Source: BOG-938 sp048498155
GTDB taxonomy: Bacteria > Pseudomonadota > Alphaproteobacteria > Caulobacterales > Caulobacteraceae
NCBI GenBank assembly: GCA_048498155.1
Contig: JBEHYN010000045.1
Span: 1-23,430 of the forward strand
Reading direction: 5' to 3'
Length of the DNA: 23,430 nt
Shown here in pieces: positions 15,620-23,342 of this stretch (positions within the stretch are counted from its first letter, which is position 1; each line of letters begins with the position of its first letter). The notes under the pieces are model-generated. The model saw only the letters and a list, made by a program, of their open reading frames with translations, did not search any database and was not told where the DNA came from. Position numbers and translations under genes: made by a program.

Positions 15620-15662
15620 GCTTAGCCGGCCTTTGGTCCGGCCCAAGCGCCCCGACGCCCGA

Positions 15663-15896
15663 ATGAGCAAATTTTCAACCCAATCCGCGCGAAAAGCCCA
15701 GCCCGCCGCGCCATCAGCAGCCCCTGCGCCCCTGCGCCCGCCGCCGGTTTGCGCCGATGCGTCACAGCGCCTGATCATCGAAGAGTCCGACCGGCCAGGG
15801 GCGTTCGTCTATGCCCTGCTGGACCGAGTCACGGGCGAGGTAGTCGGCCGACACGCCTGCGCTATCGTCGTTGGCCCTGACGGTCAAATCGACTAA
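15663..15896 (+). CDS. Small protein behind flagellin, weakly FlaG-like
   Basis: The product has 77 residues from the ATG at 15663. A Ser/Ala/Pro-rich first half of about 30 residues looks disordered. The second half, LIIEESDRPGAFVYALLDR followed by VTGEVV, resembles the C-terminal strand pattern of FlaG proteins (a hydrophobic strand, then an Asp-Arg-x-Thr-Gly-Glu-Val turn), but the usual ending RQIP is replaced by GRHACAIVV. FlaG proteins affect filament length in several bacteria. No good Shine-Dalgarno is visible before this ATG or before an in-frame TTG at 15633, so the start is uncertain. The position directly behind flagellin supports a flagellar role; the family assignment is an inference. 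Confidence 0.5.
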   Translation: MSKFSTQSARKAQPAAPSAAPAPLRPPPVCADASQRLIIEESDRPGAFVYALLDRVTGEVVGRHACAIVVGPDGQID

Positions 15897-15959
15897 ACGG
15901 CCACACGGCCTTGTTGCCGCCGCATCCTTGGGTCTATCCGAGGAGGACGGAGACAAACC

Positions 15960-16448
15960 TTGCTCAAGCCCCTGCTTTTGATCACCCTCCTCAGCGCCCT
16001 GGCCCTGCCGGCGCTCGCCGCGCCGATCCTGCCAGGCTGGTGGGAAAGCACCGACACCATCACCTCGCCGATTCAGCAAAGCGGCACCTCGCGCAAGTGC
16101 ATCACCGAGGCCCAGATCGAATCCTACCTGACCGGGCCGGTGAACAACCACTATGCCTGCCACTACACGGACAAGAAGATCTCGGGCGGGACCTTCAGCA
16201 TGGTCGGCGACTGTGTCGATAATAACGGGATCCCGGTGAAGGTCGCGGTCTCGGGCGCCTATACCGACACCAGCTTCACCATGAATGGGCGCATCCGGAT
16301 CATCATCGGCGGCCTGCCCATTCCGGTGAGCGCTTCCACCGACGCACACCGGATCAGCGCCGAATGTCCCGGGCCGGACACGTTGTCGAGGAGCCTGCCA
16401 TCCCCGCCGGCGGACCAGGCCGAACTGAGCGCGACGCCGACGCCATAG
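15960..16448 (+). CDS. Exported DUF3617 protein
   Basis: The product has 162 residues from a TTG at 15960, with GGAG seven bases upstream. LKPLLLITLLSALALPALA is a signal peptide. The mature part begins PGWWESTDTI and continues with a cysteine-bearing segment SRKCITEAQIESYL, then CHYTDKKISGGTFSMVGDC and a final Cys in SAECPG. This matches the DUF3617 pattern: a start of the form PGxWE, four cysteines, and antiparallel strands ending in a GR(I/M)R-like strand. The family is common in proteobacterial periplasms and has no assigned function. It is convergent with cckA, with a hairpin between the two stops. Confidence 0.8.
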   Translation: MLKPLLLITLLSALALPALAAPILPGWWESTDTITSPIQQSGTSRKCITEAQIESYLTGPVNNHYACHYTDKKISGGTFSMVGDCVDNNGIPVKVAVSGAYTDTSFTMNGRIRIIIGGLPIPVSASTDAHRISAECPGPDTLSRSLPSPPADQAELSATPTP

Positions 16449-16468
16449 ACCCCAGACTATCGGGGTCT
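16447..16468. terminator. Hairpin between the convergent DUF3617 and cckA genes
   Basis: AGACCCC (16447-16453) pairs perfectly with GGGGTCT (16462-16468) around an eight-base loop, overlapping the DUF3617 stop codon and ten bases from the cckA stop. It could serve both transcripts; no clear T-run is present on either side. Confidence 0.5.
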
Positions 16469-16478
16469 GGCCGGTGAC

Positions 16479-18566
16479 TCAGGCCGCCAGTTGCTGCTTG
16501 ACCCGTTCTGCCAGGATTTTGATGTCCAGGGGTTTAGCCAGGAAGGTCACGCCGCTCTCGCCTTCCAGCAGATCCGAGAACTCGGCCTCGGCATAGCCTG
16601 AAATAAACATGACCGGGGCGTCGCCCAGGAATTTGCGAGCCTTCTTGAGCAAGGTCGGGCCGTCCAGTCCGGGCATGATCACGTCGCTGATTAGCAGGTC
16701 AATTTGGCCGGCATGAAGTTCGGCCAAGGCCAAGGCCTCTTCGCCGTCCGCCGCCTCGATCACTTCATAGCCGCGCGCGCGGAGCAGCCGCGCCGCCACG
16801 CCTCGCACGGCGTCCTCATCCTCCACGAACAGGATGCGGCCGACCCCCGACAGGTCGCGGGCCGCGGGCTTGGGCTTGGGCGCCTCCACAATGGGCAGGG
16901 CGCCGGCGACCGGCTCGTATACCGGGAGGAAGATGCGGAAGGCCGCGCCGCGGCCGGGCTGGCTGTCCACGTGAATCCAGCCGTCCGCCTGTTTGACGAT
17001 GCCATAGACCGTGGCCAGGCCCAGCCCCGTCCCCTCGCCCACCGGCTTGGTGGTGAAGAAGGGCTCGAAGATTTTGGCCATGACCTCAACGGTCATGCCC
17101 GGACCGGTGTCGGCCACCTCGATCAGGGCGCAGTCCCCCGGCGGCGCGGCGACATAGCCCAGGGCAACCGCCTCAGTCTGGGTCAGACGCGCGGTGCGGA
17201 TACGCACCACCCCGGGCGCCTCGCGCCTTTGGCTGCGCATGGCGTCGCGGGCATTGACCGCCAGATTCATCACCGCGGTTTCCAGCTGGCTCTTGTCCGC
17301 CCGCACCAAAGGCAGGTTGCGGCCGTAGTCGGTTTCCAGCTTCACGTCCTCACGCAAAAGCCGTCGCAGCAGCACCTCGAACTCGCTGATCAACTCGCCC
17401 AGATCGAGAATTTCGCGCTGGACGGTCTGCTTGCGCGAAAAGGCCAGCAGCTTGCGCACCAGATCCGCCGCCCTCACGCCGGTCTGGCGGATCTCGTTGA
17501 GCCCCTCATAGGACGGGTCGCCCACGGGATGGCGATGCAGCAGTTCATCCAGCCGCAATTGGATGGCGGTCAGCAGATTGTTGAAATCGTGGGCCACCCC
17601 GCCGGCCAACTGGCCGATAGCCTGCATCTTCTGCGATTGGGCCAGTTGCAGCTCCAGCTGCTTCTGTTCGGACACGTCCACCAGATAGGCCAGGGTGCGC
17701 CCTTGCAGGGCTGAGAGATACAAGTGCGCCGTTCGTGGCGGATTGAGCGCGAGCTTGACCTCCACGGCCCCCGTGCGGCCCGCAGCGATCCGCGCGGCGA
17801 CCTCAGCCCGGCTGGCCGGATCAAACAGCGGGCCGAGCGTTGCACCCTCCCGTGCTAGGCCCTGGCTCATCTTCTCCAAGGCCGAGTTGGCGCCCAGGAT
17901 CACCGCCTCGAACGGATCGGCGCCGTCCAGTAAGGCGGCCCCGAACGGGGCGGCTTCCGCAAGGGGATCAAGCCGTGCACCGGAAGCGGGCGCCATGTCC
18001 TTGGCGGCGCCGATCGCGAGGGCGGCGTCAGGCGCGACCGCTGGGGCCGCCGGCTCGCCCAGGCGCACAAGCAGCTGTCGGTCGTCCAGCCGCGCGACCC
18101 GCGCCTGCCAGGACCGTCCACCCATGGGCGCCTCGGCTTCCGCCTGCCCGCCCGGGGCGACGCCCTTCAAGGCGGCGAACAGCGCCGCGCCGCCGTTGGT
18201 CCGTCCGAGCCGGTGCATAGACCCCGGCAAGGCCCGCCAGGCCGCATTAGCAAGCATGGGCCGGCCGTCCATGGACAGCAGGGCGCTGGGTTCGGCCAGG
18301 GCTTCCAGCCAGGCCTCGGCGTCCAGCCCGGCGCCTGCGGGCGGGCGGCGAAAGGCGAACAGTCCCAGGAAAGCCACACCGGCAAGGCCGAGCAGCAAGA
18401 GCAGGGCCGCGCCGGTGGCAGGACCGGCGGTTACTGCCGGATAGACCGCCGCCAGAACCGCGGCCATGAAGCAGACGCCGCCGGCCAGAAGCAGTGGATC
18501 AACACGGCGCCGGCCCGTTGCCGCGTCTTTGGCGTGGCCGTCTTGGGCGTCTATCGGTTCAGCCAT
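16479..18566 (-). CDS. cckA: Hybrid histidine kinase/phosphatase CckA
   Basis: The product has 695 residues, close to Caulobacter CckA. Two membrane segments lie near 24-45 and 50-71. PAS-like sensor regions follow (about 85-170 and 205-300). The HisKA helix has the phospho-accepting His326 in GGVAHDFNNLLTA, and the ATPase domain has NLAVNARDAM (N box), DTGPGM (G1) and GEGTGLGLATVYGIVKQ (G2). A C-terminal receiver domain has Asp628 in LLISDVIMPG and Lys678 in FLAKPLD. By family knowledge CckA passes phosphate through ChpT to CtrA and CpdR, and reverses the flow as a phosphatase when bound to cyclic di-GMP. The ATG at 18566 has GGAGG upstream. It lies 68 bp behind flhB on the same strand and may be partly cotranscribed with the flagellar operon. 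Confidence 0.95.
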   Translation of the reverse strand: MAEPIDAQDGHAKDAATGRRRVDPLLLAGGVCFMAAVLAAVYPAVTAGPATGAALLLLLGLAGVAFLGLFAFRRPPAGAGLDAEAWLEALAEPSALLSMDGRPMLANAAWRALPGSMHRLGRTNGGAALFAALKGVAPGGQAEAEAPMGGRSWQARVARLDDRQLLVRLGEPAAPAVAPDAALAIGAAKDMAPASGARLDPLAEAAPFGAALLDGADPFEAVILGANSALEKMSQGLAREGATLGPLFDPASRAEVAARIAAGRTGAVEVKLALNPPRTAHLYLSALQGRTLAYLVDVSEQKQLELQLAQSQKMQAIGQLAGGVAHDFNNLLTAIQLRLDELLHRHPVGDPSYEGLNEIRQTGVRAADLVRKLLAFSRKQTVQREILDLGELISEFEVLLRRLLREDVKLETDYGRNLPLVRADKSQLETAVMNLAVNARDAMRSQRREAPGVVRIRTARLTQTEAVALGYVAAPPGDCALIEVADTGPGMTVEVMAKIFEPFFTTKPVGEGTGLGLATVYGIVKQADGWIHVDSQPGRGAAFRIFLPVYEPVAGALPIVEAPKPKPAARDLSGVGRILFVEDEDAVRGVAARLLRARGYEVIEAADGEEALALAELHAGQIDLLISDVIMPGLDGPTLLKKARKFLGDAPVMFISGYAEAEFSDLLEGESGVTFLAKPLDIKILAERVKQQLAA

Positions 18567-18634
18567 GGCCAGCCTCCAGAGCCCCCGCAGAGGGTCGCCG
18601 AACGAGCGCGCGAATCAGTGGATCGAAGATACCG

Positions 18635-19720
18635 CTAAACCCTGGCCCGACGCGCGGATTTGCGTGCGGTCCCCAGGATAAAGCCAATGATCTTAGCCAC
18701 CGCCTCGTAGTGTTGCTGAGGAATGATCTCCTCCACGTCCACAGCGGCATAAAGCGCGCGCGCCAGGGGCGGGTCATCGATCACAGGGACATTGTTCGCC
18801 TTGGCCACCTCGCGAATCCGCAGCGCCAAGCTGTCCACCCCCTTGGCCACGCATATCGGGGCTGGCGCATCGTTGGTGTCATAGCGCAGCGCCACGGCAA
18901 AGTGGGTTGGGTTGGTGATGACCACGGTGGCCTTGGGCACGTTCTGCATCATCCGCCGCCTGGCGCGCTGAATACGCAACTGCCGCTGCCTGGCCTTGAT
19001 CTGCGGATCGCCTTCTGACTGGCGCAGGTCTTCCTTGACCTCCTCACGGCTCATGCGCATTCGCGCGATGAAGCGTCGCCGCTGCAATATCCAGTCGGCG
19101 ATGGCGCCCACGCCCAACACGCCCAGCACGGAAAAGAACAGGGTCTTGAGCACGTCCACCATGAACGGGCCCATGGCGAGAGGGTCCGTCAGGCCCAGCT
19201 CCTCCATCTCATTCAGCCGCGGCTTGAGCGCCAACCAGCATATCAGCCCGATCAGGATCACCTTGGCCAAGGACTTGAAGAATTGGATCAGGCCGTCCAG
19301 GCCGAAGAGGCGCTTGAACCCCGCCAGGGGCGAGACCTTGTCGATATTGGGCGCGAGCTTGCCGGGCGCCCATAAAAAGCCTTGCTGGACGATATGGCCC
19401 GCCGCGCCCGCCAGCGCGGCTGCGGACATCACGGTCAACAGGAATGGCCACGCCGCGCCCATCGCCAGACGGGCCACGCCCTCGGCGCCGCCGTGGTCCA
19501 GACTGAAGGCGTCGGGATGAGCGATGAAAGGCAGCAGAGAGATCACCAGATTGCGGGCCAAGAATGAGCCGGCTAGGGCCAGAACTCCGGCGGCGGCCGT
19601 GATGGATGCCCAGGGCGGAAGATCGGAGCTCTTGGCGACATCGCCTTGTTTGCGCGCCTCATCCAGGCGCCGCTGTGTCGGCTCTTCTGTTTTGGACTGC
19701 GGATCGGTGTCTTCGGCCAC
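18635..19720 (-). CDS. flhB: Flagellar export switch protein FlhB
   Basis: The product has 361 residues. The N-terminus MAEDTDPQSKTEEPTQRRLD is typical, four membrane segments follow between about residues 38 and 212, and the cytoplasmic domain carries the self-cleavage motif NPTH (residues 270-273), which lets FlhB switch export from rod/hook to filament substrates. The frame starts with GTG at 19720, which gives exactly the conserved N-terminus, with AGGGAAG upstream. It starts 12 bp behind the fliR stop codon, in the gene order fliQ-fliR-flhB common to many bacteria. Confidence 0.97.
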   Translation of the reverse strand: MAEDTDPQSKTEEPTQRRLDEARKQGDVAKSSDLPPWASITAAAGVLALAGSFLARNLVISLLPFIAHPDAFSLDHGGAEGVARLAMGAAWPFLLTVMSAAALAGAAGHIVQQGFLWAPGKLAPNIDKVSPLAGFKRLFGLDGLIQFFKSLAKVILIGLICWLALKPRLNEMEELGLTDPLAMGPFMVDVLKTLFFSVLGVLGVGAIADWILQRRRFIARMRMSREEVKEDLRQSEGDPQIKARQRQLRIQRARRRMMQNVPKATVVITNPTHFAVALRYDTNDAPAPICVAKGVDSLALRIREVAKANNVPVIDDPPLARALYAAVDVEEIIPQQHYEAVAKIIGFILGTARKSARRARV

Positions 19721-19732
19721 GCCCGCGCTTCC

Positions 19733-20488
19733 CTAGATGAAAAGGCGCAGGAAGGATTGGTAATGGTCGATCCAAACCAATCCGATTGCGCCCAAACTGA
19801 GGGCGAACACCGACAGGCCGAACAGGACGTGCAGGGGCGTGGCCACGAAGAACACTTGGAATTGCGGCATCAACCGTCCGACCATGCCGATGGCGACGTT
19901 GAACACGACCGAGAAGACCACCACCGGGGCCGCCAGTTGCAGGCCCAGGGCGAACGCCTGGCCGAATGTGCGCACGGCCAGGGCCCCCGCATCCATCAGG
20001 GGCACGGCCTTAGTCGGTTGGAACAGGGCGTAGGAGCGCGCCATGGCCGCCAGGAACATGTGATCCAGGTTAGTCGCGAATACGAGCGCCATGGCCGTAA
20101 CGCTGAGGAAACTGGTGAGGGTGCTTCCCGGCTGAGCTTCGTTGGGATTGGCGGTCTGGGCGAACGCCAGGGTGCTCTGAATGGCCACCGTCTCGCCGCA
20201 CACCGCCAGGGCCATGGTCATCATCTGCAGCAGCAGGCCGATCATCACCCCGATGATCAACTCCTTGATCGCCTGGCCGGCCAGGGCGCCGAGGGTGTCG
20301 GGCAAGGCCGGCAGATAGGGCGCGGCGATCGGACCCAGGCAAAGTGACAGCAAAAGAGCAAAAGACAGGCGAGCCATGACCGGCACCGCCCGATCACCGA
20401 GGCCCGGGATGAGCATCACCATGGCCCCGATCCGCATGAAGACCAGGCCGCTGTGATAGATCTCAGCCGGAACGGCGAAGGGCGACAT
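19733..20488 (-). CDS. fliR: Flagellar export gate protein FliR
   Basis: The product has 251 residues with about six hydrophobic segments. Family landmarks are FMRIGAMVMLIPGLGDRAVP, the LIIGVMIGLLLQ helix, PLMDAGALAVRTFGQAFALG and VFNVAIGMVGRLMPQFQVF. FliR is one of the three inner-membrane proteins (with FliP and FliQ) that assemble into the helical export gate. It starts four bases after the fliQ stop codon, and the TAGGGCC context suggests coupled translation. Confidence 0.97.
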   Translation of the reverse strand: MSPFAVPAEIYHSGLVFMRIGAMVMLIPGLGDRAVPVMARLSFALLLSLCLGPIAAPYLPALPDTLGALAGQAIKELIIGVMIGLLLQMMTMALAVCGETVAIQSTLAFAQTANPNEAQPGSTLTSFLSVTAMALVFATNLDHMFLAAMARSYALFQPTKAVPLMDAGALAVRTFGQAFALGLQLAAPVVVFSVVFNVAIGMVGRLMPQFQVFFVATPLHVLFGLSVFALSLGAIGLVWIDHYQSFLRLFI

Positions 20489-20492
20489 GGCC

Positions 20493-20756
20493 CTAGATGC
20501 CCGCGATTCGGGTCGCGATTTGAGTCATGAATGAGGACATCAGCCCGCCCATCATGGGCAGGAACAGCAACAGCGTCACGAACACCGCGATGATCTTGGG
20601 CGCCGAGACCAGGGTTGCCTCCTGAATCTGCGTCAGGGCCTGGAGAAAACCGATCACCACGCCCACCACCAAGCCCACCAGCATAATGGGCGCGCACAGC
20701 TGCAGGGTCAGCCAGATCGCCGAACGCCCCACATCCAAAACTTCAGGTCCGCTCAT
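20493..20756 (-). CDS. fliQ: Flagellar export gate protein FliQ
   Basis: The product has 87 residues with two membrane helices (ALWLT-like APIMLVGLVVGVVIGFLQAL and IIAVFVTLLLFLPMMGGLM) joined by the conserved TQIQEATLVSAPK loop. The start is the ATG at 20756 (MSGPEVLDVG), which has GGGAGA upstream and gives the normal family length; an upstream in-frame extension to 20789 would run through the promoter elements. It is separated from fliE by about 80 bp that carry several GTTAAC motifs, so a promoter in front of fliQ is likely. Confidence 0.97.
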   Translation of the reverse strand: MSGPEVLDVGRSAIWLTLQLCAPIMLVGLVVGVVIGFLQALTQIQEATLVSAPKIIAVFVTLLLFLPMMGGLMSSFMTQIATRIAGI

Positions 20757-20838
20757 GGTGTCTCCCGCCTCGTGATCGTTAACAACCATCGGCGGACATG
20801 GTTAACGAACGGCTACGAAGGTTAACGGGCAGGACGGC
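20757..20838 (-). promoter_or_regulatory. fliQ promoter region with CtrA-like TTAACC motifs
   Basis: GTTAAC occurs three times in 82 bp (20778-20783, 20801-20806, 20821-20826). On the minus strand one reads TTAACCAT, the half-site known from CtrA-controlled Caulobacter flagellar promoters. AACCAT (20784-20789) and ATGGTT (20798-20803) also form an inverted repeat around eight bases. The strict TTAA-N7-TTAA spacing is not met, so CtrA binding is inferred, not shown. The leftmost 19 bases on the minus strand are shared with the flgB/fliO promoter region. Confidence 0.55.
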
Positions 20839-21155
20839 TATATCGTCATGTGCATGATCTCCTGATAGGCGGAGATCACTTGGTCGCGCACGGCCATCAC
20901 CGTCTGCAAGCTGGCTTCCGCCGAGGAAACAGCCGTCACCACGTCGATCAGCTGCGCCTTGCCCTGCACCTGGGCGGCCATTTGGGTTTCAGCGGCTTTC
21001 GACGACTGAATGGCGTTGTCGATTACCCCCTGGACCATGTGAGCGAAATTGGGCGCCGAGCCCGCACCAGACGCGGAATCGGCCCCGGCTGAGATTGTCG
21101 AGGCCTGGGATTGAACTGCGGCGTAGGCCTTGGCCGCGACCATGGGAGCGATCAT
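20838..21155 (-). CDS. fliE: Flagellar hook-basal body junction protein FliE
   Basis: The product has 105 residues, normal for FliE, which joins the MS ring to the proximal rod. After an Ala/Ser-rich N-terminus the conserved part runs from FAHMVQGVIDNAIQSSKAAE through AQLIDVVTAVSSAEASLQTV to VRDQVISAYQEIMHMTI, the usual C-terminus. It starts at ATG 21155, eight bases behind the flgC stop codon, in the order flgB-flgC-fliE seen widely. Confidence 0.97.
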   Translation of the reverse strand: MIAPMVAAKAYAAVQSQASTISAGADSASGAGSAPNFAHMVQGVIDNAIQSSKAAETQMAAQVQGKAQLIDVVTAVSSAEASLQTVMAVRDQVISAYQEIMHMTI

Positions 21156-21163
21156 GAGCGGAC

Positions 21164-21586
21164 CTATTTCTTCAGGATTTCAAGCATGGAGGCGTCCATC
21201 GCCCGGGCGGTTTCGATCACGCTGATGTTGGCTTCGTAGGCGCGCTGGGCCTCGCGCATGTCCAGGGACTCCATCAGGGGATCCACATTGGGCATCTTCA
21301 CATAACCCTTGGCGTCCGCCGCGGGATTGCCGGGCTGATACTCCTGACGAAAGGGCGCGCTGTCCGGCCTGGTCTTGGACATGGCCACGCCCTGCACCCC
21401 CGGAGCCACCGTTTTAGGTTCGAACACCGTGGTCTGCCGCCGATAGGGATCGCCGCCGGGGGTCTTGGCGGTGGAGTCGGCGTTGGCGATGTTCTCGGCG
21501 ATTACGCGCATGCGCGCTTGTTGGGCCCGCATGGCCGAGGCGGCGATCGCCTGGGCGTTTTGGGTGGGACTGCCTACTTCCGGCAT
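21164..21586 (-). CDS. flgC: Flagellar proximal rod protein FlgC
   Basis: The product has 140 residues. The N-terminal rod motif (RVIAENIANADSTAKTPGG, with the ANxAN-type helix end) and the C-terminal GYVKMPNVDPLMESLDM and AQRAYEANISVIETARAMD are characteristic. FlgC forms part of the proximal rod together with FlgB and FlgF. The ATG at 21586 is preceded by GGAG, which overlaps the flgB stop (TAGGAG), so the two genes are translationally linked. Confidence 0.97.
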   Translation of the reverse strand: MPEVGSPTQNAQAIAASAMRAQQARMRVIAENIANADSTAKTPGGDPYRRQTTVFEPKTVAPGVQGVAMSKTRPDSAPFRQEYQPGNPAADAKGYVKMPNVDPLMESLDMREAQRAYEANISVIETARAMDASMLEILKK

Positions 21587-21596
21587 GGGTCAGCTC

Positions 21597-22049
21597 CTAC
21601 TTACCGGGCACTTTTGCGGCCATCTGTATGAAACTCATGGCCTTTTGGTAGAGCCCCACGGCGGCTTCGTAGTCAGCGCGGGTCTCGTTCATCTTCAGCA
21701 TCTGGTCTTCAAGCCCCACCCGATTGCCGTCGAGCTTGGTCTCGTCGTCGGGCGCCGCCACTGCCCCATAACTCTTGGCCCCGCCGAGGCCGGGGCCGGG
21801 GGCCGAGCCGCCGGCGAGCGCAATCATGCCGGTTGAAGACCCGGACGCGCCATGGGCGACCTGGGTGAGAGCCAAGGTCGAGCCGCCGCCCGTCCGGCCG
21901 GAGTCGACCTTGAACGGTTTCAGATCGCTGGGCATGAACCCCGGAGTGGAAGCATTGGCCACGTTTTGCGCGATCAACTGCTGGCGCTGGTTGAGATAGC
22001 CAATGCGGCTCCTCAACATGGAGAACAGGGGGATGGATTGAATATCCAT
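21597..22049 (-). CDS. flgB: Flagellar proximal rod protein FlgB
   Basis: The product has 150 residues. The N-terminus carries the rod motif QQLIAQNVANASTPGF. A Gly/Ser-rich middle, about residues 50-98, is longer than in many homologues. The C-terminus has NRVGLEDQMLKMNETRADYE and AVGLYQKAM, the family pattern. The start is ATG 22049 with GGGAA five bases upstream. It is the first gene of the minus-strand flagellar operon and is divergent from fliO. Confidence 0.96.
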   Translation of the reverse strand: MDIQSIPLFSMLRSRIGYLNQRQQLIAQNVANASTPGFMPSDLKPFKVDSGRTGGGSTLALTQVAHGASGSSTGMIALAGGSAPGPGLGGAKSYGAVAAPDDETKLDGNRVGLEDQMLKMNETRADYEAAVGLYQKAMSFIQMAAKVPGK

Positions 22050-22176
22050 GATCGTTCCCGACTCGCGGGCCCAGGCGCTGTACGAGGATGAAGTCTGAAC
22101 GAACAGGGTTAACCAGACCTTTCAACGGGATGCGGCGGGTTAACGGCAGGACGGCGAATCTGCCTATGACAAGCGC
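22050..22176. promoter_or_regulatory. Divergent flgB/fliO promoter region with TTAACC motifs
   Basis: This 127-bp interval separates the divergent flgB and fliO genes. GGTTAACC at 22108-22113 and its neighbours, and GGTTAACGG beginning at 22138, are CtrA-like half-sites. Positions 22138-22155 repeat the element found before fliQ, with one base missing. Both flagellar operons could be controlled from here. No clear sigma-54 element was seen; strict TTAA-N7-TTAA spacing is absent. Confidence 0.5.
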
Positions 22177-22449
22177 ATGGGCCTGACCCAAATTCTCAGC
22201 ATGCTCGCGGCCCTGGCCGTCACGCTCGGCCTATTCGGCCTGGCGGTGTGGGCCTTTCGGCGCTTTGCCCCCGTCGGCTTGCTGCCTTTCCAGCCGCCGC
22301 AGACCCGACGACTGACCGTGGTGGAAAGCCTGATGCTCGATACGCAAAGACGCCTGGTGCTGGTGCGGCTGGACGGCCAGGAACGTCTGATCCTACTGGG
22401 CGAGGGCCGACTTATGTCCGATCCATCGGCCCGCGAGGACCGTACATGA
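22177..22449 (+). CDS. fliO: Flagellar biosynthesis protein FliO
   Basis: The product has 90 residues: one N-terminal membrane helix (ILSMLAALAVTLGLFGLAVW) and a short cytoplasmic domain containing RRLTVVESLMLDTQRRLVLV and LLGEG, the FliO pattern. FliO acts as a scaffold that helps FliP assemble into the export gate. Its stop codon overlaps the fliP start (ATGA at 22446-22449), so the two are translationally coupled, and this supports the assignment even though the protein itself is poorly conserved. No clear Shine-Dalgarno precedes the ATG at 22177. Confidence 0.88.
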   Translation: MGLTQILSMLAALAVTLGLFGLAVWAFRRFAPVGLLPFQPPQTRRLTVVESLMLDTQRRLVLVRLDGQERLILLGEGRLMSDPSAREDRT

Positions 22450-23240
22450 AGCGTTGGCTGACCGAATATCTGAGGCGCTTCCATACGGAAGACATCAAGC
22501 ACGCCGCCCTGCTGTCGATGGTCAGCACCCTGGGCATGGCGGTGTTTCCCGCTGTCGCCGCCGCCCAGGCTCTGAATGTGAACCTGGGCTCCGGAGCGGG
22601 CCTGACCGACCGCGTGGTCCAGCTGGTGGGCCTGCTGACGGTGCTGTCCCTGGCTCCCTCCATCGTCATCATGACCACCTCCTTCGTGCGGATCGTGGTG
22701 GTCCTGTCCCTGCTGCGCACGGCGATTGGCCTGCAGCAGAGTCCGCCGAACTCCGTGCTGATCAGCTTAGCCATGTTCTTGTCGGCCATTGTCATGGCGC
22801 CGACTTGGACGGCCTCCTACCAAGCAGGAATCAAGCCCCTGCTCGACCACAAAATGGAATTGCCCCAGGCGTTCGGCGCGGCCTCCGGGCCGGTGAAAGG
22901 CTTCATGCTCAGGCAGGTGAAAGGCGATGACCTGGCCCTGTTCGTGCGCCTGTCCAAGATTCCCAAGCCCAAGACCGCCGCCGACACACCGATCCAAGTG
23001 GTCGCCCCCGCCTTCATGATCAGCGAGTTGAAACGCGCGTTCGAGATCGGGTTTCTGCTGTTCGTGCCCTTCCTGGTGATCGATCTTGTGGTGGCCAGCG
23101 TGCTGATGAGCATGGGCATGATGATGCTGCCGCCCGTGGTCATTAGCCTGCCCTTCAAGCTGATTTTCTTCGTGCTGGTGGACGGCTGGCGCCTAGTGGC
23201 CGGCAGTTTGATCGAGAGCTTCCAGCACGGTTCGGGTTGA
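22446..23240 (+). CDS. fliP: Flagellar export gate protein FliP
   Basis: The product has 264 residues. An N-terminal extension of about 25 residues precedes a hydrophobic signal-type segment (ALLSMVSTLGMAVFPAVAAA). FliP landmarks follow: LAPSIVIMTTSFVRIVVVL, LLRTAIGLQQSPPNSVLISL, VVAPAFMISELKRAFEIGF, and the terminal DLVVASVLMSMGMMMLPPVV with PFKLIFFVLVDGW. FliP forms the pentameric core of the export gate. The ATG at 22446 overlaps the fliO stop. The frame is open further upstream, but that part is only a shadow of fliO. Confidence 0.96.
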   Translation: MKRWLTEYLRRFHTEDIKHAALLSMVSTLGMAVFPAVAAAQALNVNLGSGAGLTDRVVQLVGLLTVLSLAPSIVIMTTSFVRIVVVLSLLRTAIGLQQSPPNSVLISLAMFLSAIVMAPTWTASYQAGIKPLLDHKMELPQAFGAASGPVKGFMLRQVKGDDLALFVRLSKIPKPKTAADTPIQVVAPAFMISELKRAFEIGFLLFVPFLVIDLVVASVLMSMGMMMLPPVVISLPFKLIFFVLVDGWRLVAGSLIESFQHGSG

Positions 23241-23278
23241 CGCTTGGTGACCGAGTATCAGCGGCAGCAGCGGCGGGG

Positions 23279-23337
23279 ACACACACCACCTAGCCGCCGA
23301 ATCTCGTTAATCGATGGTTGGAGCCAGTGGTGTGTGT
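23279..23337. repeat. Long inverted repeat behind fliP, possible bidirectional terminator
   Basis: ACACACACCAC (23279-23289) is perfectly complementary to GTGGTGTGTGT (23327-23337), with 37 bases between. It starts 38 bp behind the fliP stop codon and ends five bases before a possible minus-strand stop codon at 23343. It may serve as a shared 3' end structure, or mark the edge of an inserted element. No T-run follows on either strand. Confidence 0.55.
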
Positions 23338-23342
23338 GTTGT

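Noticed and set aside
14113..15631. GGCTTAGC matches at about 14113 and 15619 considered as remnants of the CRISPR repeat or a tracrRNA anti-repeat
   Set aside because: Only eight bases match and flanking bases diverge at once; this is expected by chance in the window and no anti-repeat structure follows.
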